This document shows, in pieces, positions 21,700-33,251 of a stretch of 64,000 nt of DNA. Within the stretch, counting starts at the first letter, position 1. Each line of letters opens with the position of its first letter. Source of the DNA: Phyllostachys edulis (Eukaryota; Streptophyta; Magnoliopsida; Poales; Poaceae); contig CM070562.1 of NCBI GenBank assembly GCA_036346405.1, forward strand, positions 111,450,412 through 111,514,411, read 5' to 3'. A model generated the notes under the pieces. That model did not search any database. It saw only the letters and a program-made list of their open reading frames with translations, and had not been told where the DNA came from. Both the position numbers and the translations under genes were made by a program.

Positions 21700-24276
21700 C
21701 GGCTCTAGCGAGTTGTGAGGGTTCGGGCTGGGATCTTTGGGTATGACGAAGCGCAGCAAGGAGGGAGGGGTGACCCTGTGTACACGAGCGATCTAGGGAG
21801 GTCCAACGTGACGAGCCTTGTTCTTCAAACCCTCGTGGATGAGGGCAAGCTGGAGAGTTTGGCGAAGGTCCGTGCTCCTGGGTCGGAGTTGGTGCCTGCG
21901 TCCCGGACTGACGAGGCGGTGGGTTTCATTGCTTTCCTCGATACCGGCCTTCGAATTCCCTGCATTGAGCTTGTCTCCGCGGTGCTTCGGCTTTACGGGG
22001 TGGAGTTGGTACAACTGATGCCGAACTCCATCGTAAAGCTGGGGGGTCTTCGAGTGGATGCTGAGATTAGCCAGAGCCAGCGGCGAGGGGCACCTGTTCG
22101 CCTATCTTCACGATGGGCTTTGTCAGCCGAAGAAGAATAAAAGCACAGACGAGACACTCAATTTTGGCAGCGTCAATTTCCAACCGAAGGCACGGTGCCA
22201 AATGTATGTTCCTGCCCCGGTGGCGCGCAACCGTTGGGAGACGGATTGGACGCGGAGGTGGTTCTACCATACCTCTCCGGCGAAGGATGGTCTGTAATCT
22301 CGAGGTGGGCTGATCAGCTTACGGCCACTCCTGAGATTATTCTTACCTTGAGGGAGGAGACCCTCCTCCATGTGCTGCTGGATACGGCGAAGCACCTCTC
22401 CACGCGGGACCTGGTGGAGGAGTTCTGCGCCTTCGGGATCTGGCCTCTGGCCAAGGAGTGGAGGGTGGAGCTCGGGGCTCCGAAGTTCGGGCTCCCCGTC
22501 CTCACTGTGGAGGGCCGCGAAGGTATGGTTTCCCTTTTCTTTGGCCTGTTGCCCTTTTTTGCGTGGGGTTTAGACTAATCTGAGCTTGGTTACACCGCGC
22601 CGCGCCCATTGCCGGGCAATGAAGGCGGGTGAGTCGCTTGTACCTTACACGGGCGAAGAGCATGTGAAGCGTCGCTTGGTTGTGAGGGAGCCATGGTTGA
22701 ATCACGTGTATGACGCGGCTTGCTCACCTTCGAAGCGCCTGACTCGTCGCGGGGGAAAGAAGCGTGCTCAAGTGCTCGAGGTCAAAGGCGCTGCTCGATT
22801 ATGGTGGTTCCCTTCAGACGCCTCGCCCTCGTGATGGCGGCGGTCCTTCGCATAGCATGGAGGATTTCACGGAGCGGTCGTCAAAGAGGGTGGTCGAAGG
22901 TACCCCAGAGCGGATTGAGTGCTCCGTGTCTAGCAGCTCTTCGTCCGACGAGTGCGTCGTTTCGCCCGTGGAGGGTGCTGAAGCAGAGGGCGTCGGTCAT
23001 ACTATGTCAGAGGTGGACAAGGCGATAGGCACGTTCGGTGTAATGTGCCTTGTTGTGGAGGAGTCCTCCAGCACCGACACCCCGTCGCATGTTTATGGAG
23101 GGGGCGCCGAAGTCATTGGGGATGCCCCTGCTACCCCGTGTTTGGCTACTGGTAAGCATTTTGTTGTTACTTTACTGTTGGGGAGTGCTGGTTTGACTTT
23201 CGTTGGTGGTGCAGTGATAAGTGATGAGGGTGGCAACGAGGGTGGCACGGGGGGTGGTGTTGACTCCACTTCGGAAGCGGCGCCCTCACCAGAGCCCACC
23301 CCGGTTGCTACAAGGGCGGTGGACATGGGTCCATTGTGCCGCGCTGACTTCAAGGTGAGCGAGGGTGCCGCCAGTGTTTGCGGGGCGGTTGCTAACTTTG
23401 CCACCCCGCCCCTTGTGCGGGAACTCTTTCGGAAGACGTCCCTGAATGACATGTTCCGAAGTATCGAGGCGAATGCCGCGAAGGTTTGTTTCGCCTGGTA
23501 TACCGGCTCTTTATTTTTTTTGTTCTGACGTTCTGCTGCGTGTGCAGAACTTGATGCTGCCGCGGGCCATTGATGATGATATTTCTCACGGCTTTGCCAA
23601 GATTCAGCAGAGGGTCGATGCGGAGCATGCCCGGAGCGAGGCCCTAAGCGCCGAACGTGACTCTCTTTCCAAGAGGGTCAAGACCTTGGAGGCTTGGGTG
23701 GCAGACCTGGAAGCGGAGTGCACCGTCCTTCGAGGTGATGTGCAGGTTCTACGGAGCGCCCAGCCAACCCTTGAGGAGGAGATCTAGGTGGAGAGGGATC
23801 TGTCGGTCGTCGTTGGTCTTTCCGCCTGGAAGGCGAAGGAGGCTCTCGAGGGAGCTGTGACGGAGCTCGGGGTCGTACCTCCTGTGAGGCATCATCGTTC
23901 GGCCGAGCTGGACATAACCTTGGAGCGTCTCCGGCGTGCCGGCGAAGTGTGCCTACCCGTGGCTCGTGCCTATAGTGATCACTACGCGAAGGTTGCCTGG
24001 TTGATGGCCCTTGCCTCCCTTGACAAGACGGGGTGTGCTCATCTGGATGCCCTTGATGCCCGGTCCGTTGCCGTGGCAACTGCCCAAGAGGTTGCCACGC
24101 GCAGCGTCGAATGCAGAACGCTAGCAAACTCCTTCAGCAGGACTTCTGGGCGCTACGCGGTCACGAGGCTACGACGGAGTCCTTCCGGGCGGTGTAGGCC
24201 CAACAGGCGAAAGGGAAGGCTTCGGCGGAGGACCCAGAGGCTAGCAAGCGGGGGTCCACCCACGGAGATAAGGTGT
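21700..24276 (+). pseudogene. Antisense-oriented additional ORF of the Tat element, intron-containing, broken
   Basis: It runs opposite to gag-pol. The first part (21715-22290) reads FIAFLDTGLRIPCIELVSAV, then VELVQLMPNS and WETDWTRRWFYH, resembling the plant 'putative gypsy type transposon' domain (PF04195). Later parts are acidic and Ser/Gly-rich (22860-23480) and then a coiled coil (23548-23790, FAKIQQRVDAEHARSEALSA). GT-AG introns are seen at 23152-23214 and 23484-23547, with a probable donor at 22523. Breaks: a frameshift in the G6 run at 22040-22045, another near 22265-22280, a further frame change near 22770-22800, and an in-frame TAG near 23785. Its function is unknown. Confidence 0.72.
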
Positions 24277-25030
24277 GACCCCCAAGCTTGTTTGCTTAGA
24301 AAAATAGGGTTAATTTGTAATCCCCGCTCTGCTTTTGTTTGTTGTGCCTCGGAGCGGTTTTTGTAGAGGTTGACCCCTTTTGTGTAATGGCCTCTCCTTA
24401 ATGAAAATGAGATTTTCGGATGGTGGTTGCGTCCCTGGCTCTGGTTATTTATACTTCCTAGCGACTTACACGGCGCTTGTTTAAACGTCCCTTGGCGAGG
24501 GCCCCAACCCCCAGAGGGCGGGCGGAGTAAGGCTATGGCCTCGACGCTGGGTCGGGGACGAGCGCATCTCTTGTTCTGTCTAGTTTTACTGGTGTGCTAC
24601 TGTGGTGTAGAGTACCATGACGCCAAGTGGCAGCGGTGGAAGAAGGCGAATCCGGGTGGTTCTATGTAGGAATTCTGGCTTTTTCGGGAGCGTAAGGCGG
24701 CGAGGGCACACGAGGAGATACGAGCTTTCTGGGGGTTGCCAAGCTATGAGGCTGACAGGGCCCTTGGATGAGGATTTGCTGAAGTGGGCGACACGCATGG
24801 AGGTGTGGGACTTTATCCTATAGTTGTGTCATGGTGTGTTTATGTTGTACTATGTGTAGTTGTGTAGTGAGGTTGGGTTGTAATCATTTGTAGTGATGTG
24901 CCTCGTACGTTGCGGGGTTGAGTGTATTTGTAACATATGTTCATTGTACGGGCCATGCTGCTCGGTGCTTGTATGTTCTGTATACGATTAATACTGTGAT
25001 TGTTGCCTATTGTCTTCCTTGTTTTTGCTA
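24277..25030. other. Non-coding stretch of the Tat element
   Basis: Sequence after the antisense gene, with polyadenylation-like AATGAAAATGA near 24401. The segment at 24380-24485 is the source-type sequence of the scrap found at 15611-15757. Confidence 0.5.
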
Positions 25031-26310
25031 GTAGGGTGGCGGGGGCTCGCGCCGTCCCCCCTAATTTTTTAGATATGGCTCCGGGGAGCTCTAATTTACT
25101 ACGAGGGGGCGACGCCTCGCACCGTTCCCCATACTTTTTTTGATAGGGTTCCGGGGAGCCCTAACTTTTTGCGAGGTGGAAGCGAAGCCTCGCGCCATCC
25201 CCCATACTTTTTTAGATAGGGCTTCAGGGAGCCCTAACTTTCCATGAGGAGGAGGCGAAGCCTCGCGCCTTCCCCAACTTTTTTAGATAGGGCTCCGGGG
25301 AGCCCTAACTTTTTTTCTTTTTTTTGGGGGGAGTGAAGCCTCGCCGCCCCCATACTTTTTTAGATAGGGCTTTGGGGAGCCCTAACTTTTTATGGGGGAG
25401 GCGGCCTCGCTGCTGCCCCCATACTTTTTGGATAGGGCCGAGGAGCCCTAACTTTTTATTTTTATGGGGAGGCGGCGACGCCACGGCCCCCGTGATTATT
25501 TTAGATAGGGCCCTGTGGTGCCCTAACTTTTTTCGAGGGGAGGCTAAGCCTCGCGCCGTCCCCCATACTTTTTTAGATAGGGTTCTGGGTAGCCCTAACT
25601 TTTTGCCAGGGGGAGGCGAAGCCTCATGCCGTCCCCCCTACTTTTTTTAGATAGGGCTCCAGGGAGCTCTAACTTTTTAATTTTTGCGAGGGGGAGGTGA
25701 AGCCACGTGTCGTCCCAAATACTTTTTTAGATAGGGCTCCGGGGAGTCCTAACTTTTTGCGAGAGGGAGGCGAAGCCTCGCGCCATCCCTTATACTTTTT
25801 TAGATAGGACTCCAAGGAGTCCTAACTTTTTGCGAGGGGAAGGCGAAGCTTCGCTCGTCCCCTCATACTTTTTTGGATAGGGCTCCAGGGAGCTCTAACT
25901 TTTTTCCTTTTTACGAGGGGAGGCGAAGCCTCGCGCCGTCCCCCATACTTTTTTAGATAGGGCTCTAGGGAGCCCTAACTTTTTGCGAGGGGGAGGCGAA
26001 GCCTCACGTCGTCCCCCTACTTTTTTTACATAGGGCTCCGAGGAGCCCTAACTTTTTTTCTTTTTGCGAGGGGAGCAAAGCCACACGCCGTCCCCTATAC
26101 TTTTTTAAATAGGGCTCCGGGGAGCCCTAACTTTTTACGAGAGGGAGGCGAAGCCTCGCGCCGTCCCCTATACTTTTTTAGATAGGGCTCCAGGGAGCCC
26201 TAACTTTTTGCGAGGAGAAGGCGAGGCCTCGCGCTGCCCCCCCCCCAATACTTTTTTGTATAGGGCTCCGGGGAGCCCTAAATTTTTGCGAGGGGGAGGC
26301 GAAGATCGAT
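25030..26310. repeat. Minisatellite, about 17 imperfect copies of a ~75-bp unit
   Basis: Each unit has GGGCTCCGGGGAGCCC followed by TAACTTTTTGCGAG, then GAGGCGAAGCCTCGCG, CCGTCCCCCATAC and TTTTTTAGATA. Two perfect short palindromes per unit (GGGCTCC/GGAGCCC and GAGGC/GCCTC) would fold as hairpins on either strand. It lies between pol and the antisense gene. Confidence 0.9.
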
Positions 26311-26371
26311 GCCATCCCCCCTAGTGCGCTTTGGTCCCAGGACCAAGTGCCGTGTCGGGGTTAGCTTCGCG

Positions 26372-26660
26372 CGACGTCTTTGTCTACACACCGTTGTCTG
26401 CGGATGGCGTCGGTGTGCATCGGGGCCGAGGGCTGTGCTCGATGTCTGTTTATACACTCATGCCCGCGGAGAGCATCGGTGTGCATCGGGGCCAGAGGCC
26501 ATGCGCGATGTCTATTTATACACTCATGCCTGCGGAGGGCATCGGTGTGCACTGGGGCCAAAGACCATGCGCGGTGTCTATTTATACACTCATGCCTGCA
26601 GAGGGCATCGGTGTACACCAGGGCCAAAGGCCATGTGCGGTGTCTTTTGCCCCTGGTGAG
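26372..26660. repeat. 66-bp tandem repeat, four copies
   Basis: CGGTGTGCATCGGGGCC starts at 26411 and 26477, with variants at 26543 and 26609, an exact 66-bp step. Units contain TTTATACACTCATGCC. Because 66 is divisible by three, several frames stay open across it; these are not genes. Confidence 0.92.
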
Positions 26661-26829
26661 CTTATTACTTCTTGTTCATTAAACGGTGGCAAAATGGCAG
26701 AGGTTACACTTGTTTTTGTACATGCTCACGGTGTATAAAAGCGATGGGGCGAATTCCCAAGCGCAACCGATTTTTACAGTCCTTAAGGATAGAACTTTCG
26801 GAGGTTCTTTGCGTTCCATGTGTGGCCTA

Positions 26830-29800
26830 ATTGCTGTCCCTCTGGTATTGCCATGTAGAAGGAGCTGGCCTGAGTGCTGTGGGTGATGATGTTGCAACTC
26901 GCTTGAGAACCATGTCGCCTGGTGCTAGGGGGTGAATCTTGATTTTATGGTTGTACGCTCGTGCGACGCCCTCGCTGTACTTCGCCATGGTTGATATGGC
27001 CTGTACGCGGTGCACTTCGAGGAGGTCGAGGGGGGTCTCCCGCTCGGCCGAGTCGACTTCGGATGTTTCGGAGGGACTTGGCTGTGAACACCCCCGGGGT
27101 CATGGCTTTATCGCCGAAGAGGAGTTTGAACGGAGAAAAACACGTAGCCCTTGTTGGTGATGTCCGATGTGCGGAGTGCCCATAGAGCTTTGTGGAGCTC
27201 CTTAGGCCAGAGTCCCTTTGGAAGACCCACAAGGCTTTTATTCAAGCCCTCTATAGTAAGTTGCCATTGGCTCGCTCGACTACTCCCATTGGATTCATGG
27301 TGTCCTACGGATGCGAAGCATACTGTTATGCCCAGGTTTTGGCAAAATGCTCAGAACGCGGCTGAGTCGAACTGGGTGCCGTTGTCGGTGATGATGTCAC
27401 GCGCACCCCATATCGGCAAATTATGCTTTTCCATACGAAGCGCTGCGCTGCCGCGACCATGATTTTGGCGACTGGCTCGGCTTCGACCCATCTGGAGAAA
27501 TATTTGATGGCGACGAACACGAAGCGAAGGCTGCCCTTGGCCGTTGGGTATGGTCTGATAATATCGAGCCCCCACCATGCGAAGGGTCACACAGGAGGCA
27601 GGGGCTGCAGTGGGATCGAAGGTGCTTTTGTGTGTCGGCTGGCCCACTAGCACCCCTGGTAGCGTTGAACAAGATCCTGCGCATCTCAGAGTGCGGTTGG
27701 CCAGTAGAAGCCTTGGCGGAATGCTTTACCCACAAGGCCCCGGGGCGCCTAGTGCACGCCGCAGAGGCCCTCATGGTTGTCCTTCAGGAGGGATTGCCCC
27801 TCTTCTCAGGACAGGCACCGTAGGAAGGGGGCGCAGACACCCCCCTTGTAGAGTTCCTTGCCGATGACACGGTAGTTTCTGGTTCTGTGCCGGAGGCGTT
27901 TTGCTTCGGCTGCATCTTCGGGTTCGTCTCCTGCGAGGTATTTGACGATGATGCCTCACCAGTTTGACTCGGCAACAAGGAGCACTGCGTGCGTAGCCCT
28001 TTGTGCCCCGGGCGCAGCCCCTTGTGCCTCGGGTGTGGCCCCTTGTGCGTCGGGTGCAGCCCCTTGTGCGGCCAAGGGTGCGCTCAGCACTTCGTAGAAG
28101 ACGTCTGGCGGGGGGTGTTGGCCGGAGCTGGCCATTTTGGCCAGCTTGTTTGCTGCTTCGTTGTCGCCCTGAGGTATTACTTGGACAGTGGTGCCGAGGA
28201 AGTGTGTTAATGTTGTCCACACTGCGGCCAGGTAACTGGCTATTTCAGGGTCTCTTGCCGTGAACGATCTATCGAAGTGGCCTGCCACAAGGTGGGAGTC
28301 GCTTTTAATGATTACCCTCTTCGCTCCCAGCGCCTTCGCCTTGCAGAGGCCCAGTAACAGCGCCTCGTACTCTGAGGCGTTATTTGTTGTTGGGAAGTCG
28401 AGGCGGACAACGTGGGATACGCTACATCCATCTGGGGTGACCAAAATGGCCGCCATGTTGGCTCAGGCGGCACACCAAGATCCGTTGGTGTACATTGTCC
28501 ACGGGGCCTCAACTTTGGCCAGCTTCTGGTCTTCGGTGTGCGGTGTCCATTCGGCCATGAAGTCTGCTAGGGCTTGTGATTTGATGGCTGTCCGTGTAAT
28601 GAAGGTGATATTGAAGGGCGCCGGTTCAACTGCTCACTTGCCTATTCGGCCCGAGGCGTCTTTGTTTTGAAGCATCAATGCTAGCGGGTAAGACATCAGG
28701 ACCGTGATGGAGTGCACCAGGAAGAAGTACCAGAGCTTACGCGAGGCCATGAGTAGGGCGTATGCCAGCTTTTTTGAGCTCCGTGTACTGGACCCTAACC
28801 CCTTGGAGGGCCTCCGAGACATAATATACTGGGCGGTGGTCGTTGCTTTCTTGGACGGGGACTGCGCTCACCGCTGAGGAAGAGGCGGCGAGGTACAGTA
28901 GAAGGTATGCCCCTTGCTTCAGACTGGTCAGGCTTGGCAGCTGTGCGAGGTATTGTTTTAGCTCTTCGAATGTCTTCTAGCAGTCGATCGTCCAACGAAA
29001 TGGCTCCGTTCCTCGAAGCGTTTTGAAAAATGGCAAGGCCCTTCGCCGAAGTGACATAATCGGCCGAGGCGTGAGGCGCCTGTCACCAGACTCGCGGCGT
29101 TGTGAGGGGCTTCATTTCCTGGACGACCCTAATTTTTTTGGGGTTAGCCTCGATACTCCTCTCGGATACGAGGAACCCTAGGAGCTTGCTCGCCTTTACG
29201 TCGAAGGTGCATTTTTCTAGGTTGAGCTTGATTTCCTCCGCCCGAAGGTTTGCGAAGGTTTCTTGTAGGTCCTTCGTGTGTGCGCCTGCGAACTTGCTTT
29301 TGACTACTATGTCGTCCACGTATGCTTCTACATTACGACTGAGCTGGCCGGCTAACACCTTTGTGATGAGGCGGGTGAAGGTCGCGCCCGTATTCTTCAG
29401 GCCGAAGGGCATGCGGGTATAGCAGTATGTGCCTATGGGGGACATAAATCGGTTCATCTTCTTTGGCCATGAGCACTTGATGGTACCCAGAGTAGGCGTC
29501 TAGGAAGCTCATCAGCTCACAGCCCAAAGTGGCGTCCACCAATTGGTCGATGCGGGGTAGGGGAAATCTTCCTTCGGACACTTCTTGTTAAGGTCAGTGA
29601 AGTCGACGCACATGCGCCATTTTTTCGCTTCTTTTTGTACCAAGACGAGGTTGGCTAGCCACTCTGAATGTTTGATCTCGCGAATGACACCAGCCTTCAG
29701 TAGCTTGGCAATCTCCTTCTTTGCCACTTCTAATTGGTCGGCGGACATGCACCGCAGTTTTTGTTTCTTTGGTGATGCGTCGCTTCGGATGGCTAGGCGG

Positions 29801-30944
29801 TGCGCGATTGTTCCTTGTGCCACGCTGGGTATGTCCTCTGGGCCCCAGGCGAAGACATCCACATTGCTGCGGAGTACTCTGAGGATGGCGTTGTGCGCCT
29901 CCGCCGGGAGCTCCTCCCTGAGAGCCACTGTCCTCTCCGGGGAGTCGTCCTGTAGGGGGACTCTCTGAAGCTGCCCCTGTGGCCTTGGCTTCGGCGCCCA
30001 CTTCGCTGACGGTGGGCTTAGTTGATCTCTTTTGTTTGGCCCAACGGTGTGGACATGTCGGGCTGGTGACAGCGCTTCTAGCTCCGTCTGTCTTGCGAGG
30101 TCCTGGTCCCCCCGCACCGTGACTATGCCTTCTGGTGCGGGAATCTTCATACACAGGTAGTTGTGGTGGGCTATGGCGCCGAAGGTGTTGAGTATGGCCC
30201 AGCAAAGGATGGCATTGTATTGGTACTGCATTTGAACAACGTCAAACGTGACGATTTCCGTCCGCGCCACGAAGTCATCGCTGAAAGTGACGACCAGGTC
30301 GATCTGACCCAGGGTCGTCACGGGCCTTCCCTCGAAGCCTATTAGGGGTATGACTGGGGGTGAAAGGCGATCTCGGGGGATCATCATCTTGTCGAAGGCG
30401 ACTGCGAACAGAAGATCCGTCGAGCTCCCTCCATCGATGAGGACGCGCCTGACCTCGAAGTCCGCGATGTTGGCGAAGATGACGAGGGGGTCTTGGTGCG
30501 GGAAATATACGCCCCGGGCATCCTCTGGGCTGGACACAGGGTATGTCGAGAGGTGGTGAATCTGTCGGGCGTACGCGCGGCGCTGCCTTTTTGAGGGCAT
30601 GCCAAGCGAGGATCCCCCGATGATCATATTTATGATCCTTTGCTGGTGCTCCCCGTGGCCTCCTTGTATGCCGGGTCTCTGTGGTGGGGCAGGCAGTTGG
30701 TTGTTGGGCCCTCTGTCGTCATGCTCGGCCGGCTGTTGATGGCGGTTCATGTAGTCCCGCATAGCCGCAATGGTGCGATATTCGGCGGTTGTGTGTGACC
30801 TTTCGCCGTGGAGATCACAAAATGGTGCAGGGCCCCTGGCGCCGGCGCGGCCGCCGGGTTGTCGGCCTCCAGTTGGCCTGTGCCCTCGGCCGCGGCCCCG
30901 GCCTCCACGATCTCCGCGCCTTCCCCCCTCAGGGGGTGGGTCAC
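26830..30944 (-). pseudogene. Tat element pol: protease, reverse transcriptase, RNase H, integrase (frames broken)
   Basis: Order on the minus strand: a degenerate zinc-knuckle-like segment with FCDLHGERSHTT (about 30820), protease with VLIDGGSSTDLLF (about 30440), reverse transcriptase with WRMCVDFTDLNKKCPK (about 29600), MPFGLKN and the catalytic YVDDIVVKS (about 29300), RNase H with NNASEYEALLLGL and SDSHLV (28456-27956), and integrase with WGLDII, TDNGTQF and HESNG (about 27560-27250). Frame changes are evident near 29575, 29470 and 29080, and in integrase. The RNase H tail has a short repeated QGAAPxA motif. No continuous polyprotein remains. Confidence 0.88.
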
Positions 30945-30947
30945 CGT

Positions 30948-31709
30948 CTACGTAATAGACGTTCGGCCTGTTGGCCAGTAGTCATTGGCCTGTGCCATGG
31001 CGGGCAATCCGGCTACGGCTACGGCAGGTCCTTCTTTTGCAAGTGGCGTGCTCAAGGTGGACATTGAGACAGCGGGGGCTATGCCTCTCTGAGTATTGTC
31101 CTTCTCGGCGCGGGCGTACTCTTCTATTTTGTCGAAGAGCTCTGTCACCGTGCGGACAGGTTTGCGAGCTAGTTTCTCTGATAGGGGGCCCTTCTGGAGC
31201 TCGCATGTGGCCGTGTTTATGATGGTTGTTTTGTTGAAGCCCTTTACTTGACATTTTAACTTCGCAAACTTCTTGAAGAAGCTGCGGAGGGATTCACCGG
31301 GGGCCTGCTTTATGGTGAACAGGTGCCCCGCGTCCTTCGGCTCCATGTAGTTTCCTTGGAAATTGTTGCAAACGAGGTCCTGTAATTGCTCCCACGCATA
31401 TATGGAGCGAGGGGGCATGGTGAAGAACCATGTTAGCGCCACGCCCCTGAGGTCGAGGGTGACGCTTTTTGCCTTTGTGGTATCGTCTCCTCCGGCCGCC
31501 TCGATAGCGGTCTCGTACACCCGAAGGAATTCTGATGGGTTCGTGACCCCCTCGAAAGGGGTGACCTCCAGCATCTTGAAGCCTTGTGGCCAGCGGGCTG
31601 TCTCCAGTCCGACGCTCAAGGGGGAGCTAGGGTACCCTCGGAGCAGCGGAGTTGCCTGAGGTAGCGCGATTGAAGCCGAAGGGTTGGCCCCTGGCCCGGC
31701 GGGTGGCAA
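30948..31709 (-). pseudogene. Tat element gag (capsid region)
   Basis: A continuous frame of 253 residues resembling the Retrotrans_gag family: PFEGVTNPSEFLRVYETAI, then ALTWFFTMPPRSIYAWEQL and FKKFAKLKCQVKGFN. Capsid proteins of this family form the particle in which the RNA is reverse transcribed. It ends before the zinc-knuckle-like region, which lies in another frame at about 30820-30940, so gag and pol are no longer joined as usual. Confidence 0.85.
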
Positions 31710-32073
31710 GGGTCGGAGTGGGGCCGCGAGGGCAGTCTCTGGTGGTCATCGGAGGCCCGCCATCTCTCGACAAAGGTCTGCTAGTTCCCGCTGGAGGGCT
31801 TCGTATGATTCTTGGTTTCCGCCGTATACCTCGGGCGGCGGGCCAGCTTGCCTGGTGTCACTTCCGATGATATCTCCGTGCGTGGAGTTATTTGCTTCCT
31901 CTGCCGTGGCCTAGGAAGGGGGTGCCGCTGCCGCAGAGGCTCTACTTCGCTTTGCCCTCAAGGTACTCTGTCTTTCAAGAATAGCAGCTTCTACCGGCCG
32001 AGGCCTTGGGCTTGGCCCTCTTTTGAGGGGCCATGCTGGTGCTTCTGAGTTTGGGCTTCGTAGCTTTCCTGTT

Positions 32074-32095
32074 GGTCCCCACGGACGGCGCCAAC
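32074..32095 (-). other. Primer-binding site of the Tat element
   Basis: On the minus strand, directly after the 5' LTR, the sequence reads TTGGCGCCGTCCGTGGGG. TGGCGCCG starts are known for Tat/Athila-type elements. The exact tRNA match was not computed. Confidence 0.7.
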
Positions 32096-32736
32096 TGTCG
32101 TAGCAAAAGACTAGACAGTAGAAAAAGATGACCCCCGGTATCCGAGTGGCCGGAGGATCCTCGGAGAGGGGACTAGTGCCAGGAGAAGTGTATATGTATT
32201 AAATGCCTCAAAAAAAGCATGCCTTTGTTACATGAGGGAGAGAACTATTTATAGCCAACTAACAGGGTACATGAGATTATTGTTCTACCCCTAGGAAGGT
32301 ACTGCCCGTACAGAGACTGCAGGGTCTTTTCCTACCCCTATGCATAGCTTCCGGTCTATGATGGGCTTCTGTAGACCTAGCTCACACAGTCGGTGTGTCT
32401 AGTCCACTTGTCTTCTCCCTTTGCTCCTGGCAGGGCGGCTTCGGGTCCGAGAGGGTCTCGAACGTCCTTGGTGCCCACGAGGTAGCCTTTCTGGGTGCTG
32501 GTGGACACCCCCTGTAGCCTTCGGGCCACCTTCGGACCACCTTCGGGGACTTCGGGGGGCCCCTTCGGGGGACTTCGGCCCCCTTCGGGGCCCCTCTTGC
32601 GGCCTTCGTCCGACCCTTCGGGGTACCTCTGTACCCTTCAGGCGACTCTCGGGGTCCCATCTGTAGCCTCCGGGTCCTCTGGGGGCTTTTATCCTGTTCG
32701 TCGGGTCGCAGGGGTCGGTGGGCTGCCCCTACGACA
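32096..32736 (-). repeat. 5' LTR of the Tat element
   Basis: 641 bp. Minus-strand TATA box TATAAATAG at 32245-32253. Point and small length differences from the 3' LTR show the insertion is not very recent. Confidence 0.92.
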
Positions 32737-32741
32737 CCAGT

Positions 32742-33251
32742 AAGCCTTAGTTTAGAGTGATATCGTGTTGATAACATGTTCTATATTCGAGGCCGCGTCG
32801 CCGACGAGCAAAGCTTTCATTAGAGCGCTGTTGTGTTGATAATGTGTTGTATATTCGAGATTGCGTTGCCAATGAACAATACTCTCAACTCACAAAGTTA
32901 TAGCCATCTCTATTTATTGATATCTTTGTTTGTAGTCTTGTCAATACGATGAGAGCGCCTCTGCCCCTTTTACAAGGGGGAGGTCTCGTAATCAGTCCTC
33001 GAAACTATGCACGACATGCTCCTGGTATTAGCCAGTTTAAGGCAATCGCCTTTCAAACTGTTAGCCTAGTTTTACAAACTCGAATCCCACGCTCAGCGCA
33101 ATTCAGAAGAAGAACTGAAATATGGGATTCGTATATATTTACAACGACCTCATTAATTACCTTGAATCAAACCAATTACCAGCATGGACTGTGAATCATC
33201 GAACGCGATCCTCGAGTCCATGTCCTTCTTCGGGATCGACAGATAGATGCA
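32742..33251. other. Downstream flank of the kinase gene, old repeat remnants
   Basis: GTGTTGATAACATGTTCTAT at about 32767 is partly repeated at 32831-32855 (GTGTTGATAATGTGTTGTAT), suggesting an old repeat into which the Tat element inserted. No coding sequence was recognised. Confidence 0.4.

Larger units (their letters stand above)
20579..32736 (-). mobile_element. Tat-type Ty3/Gypsy LTR retrotransposon, structurally complete
   Basis: Two LTRs (20579-21251 and 32096-32736) begin TGTCGTAGCA and end CCCCTACGACA; the element is flanked by CCAGT at 20574-20578 and 32737-32741. Gag and pol read on the minus strand, so 32096-32736 is the 5' LTR. The primer site next to it reads TGGCGCCGTCCGTGGGGA. 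Between integrase and the 3' LTR lie two minisatellites and a spliced gene on the opposite strand, the layout reported for Tat-lineage (RIRE2/Ogre-like) elements. Several frame breaks in gag-pol mean it is probably no longer autonomous. The lineage is inferred from the primer site, the antisense gene and the gag/pol motifs. Confidence 0.92.

Noticed and set aside
25030..26310. CRISPR-like repeat array
   Set aside because: The units are directly adjacent and imperfect, with no unique spacers, and the genome is a plant. It is a minisatellite.
26309..26738. Open frames over the 66-bp repeat on both strands
   Set aside because: The period is a multiple of three, so frames stay open by arithmetic. 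The products are Cys/His-rich repeats without a start context.
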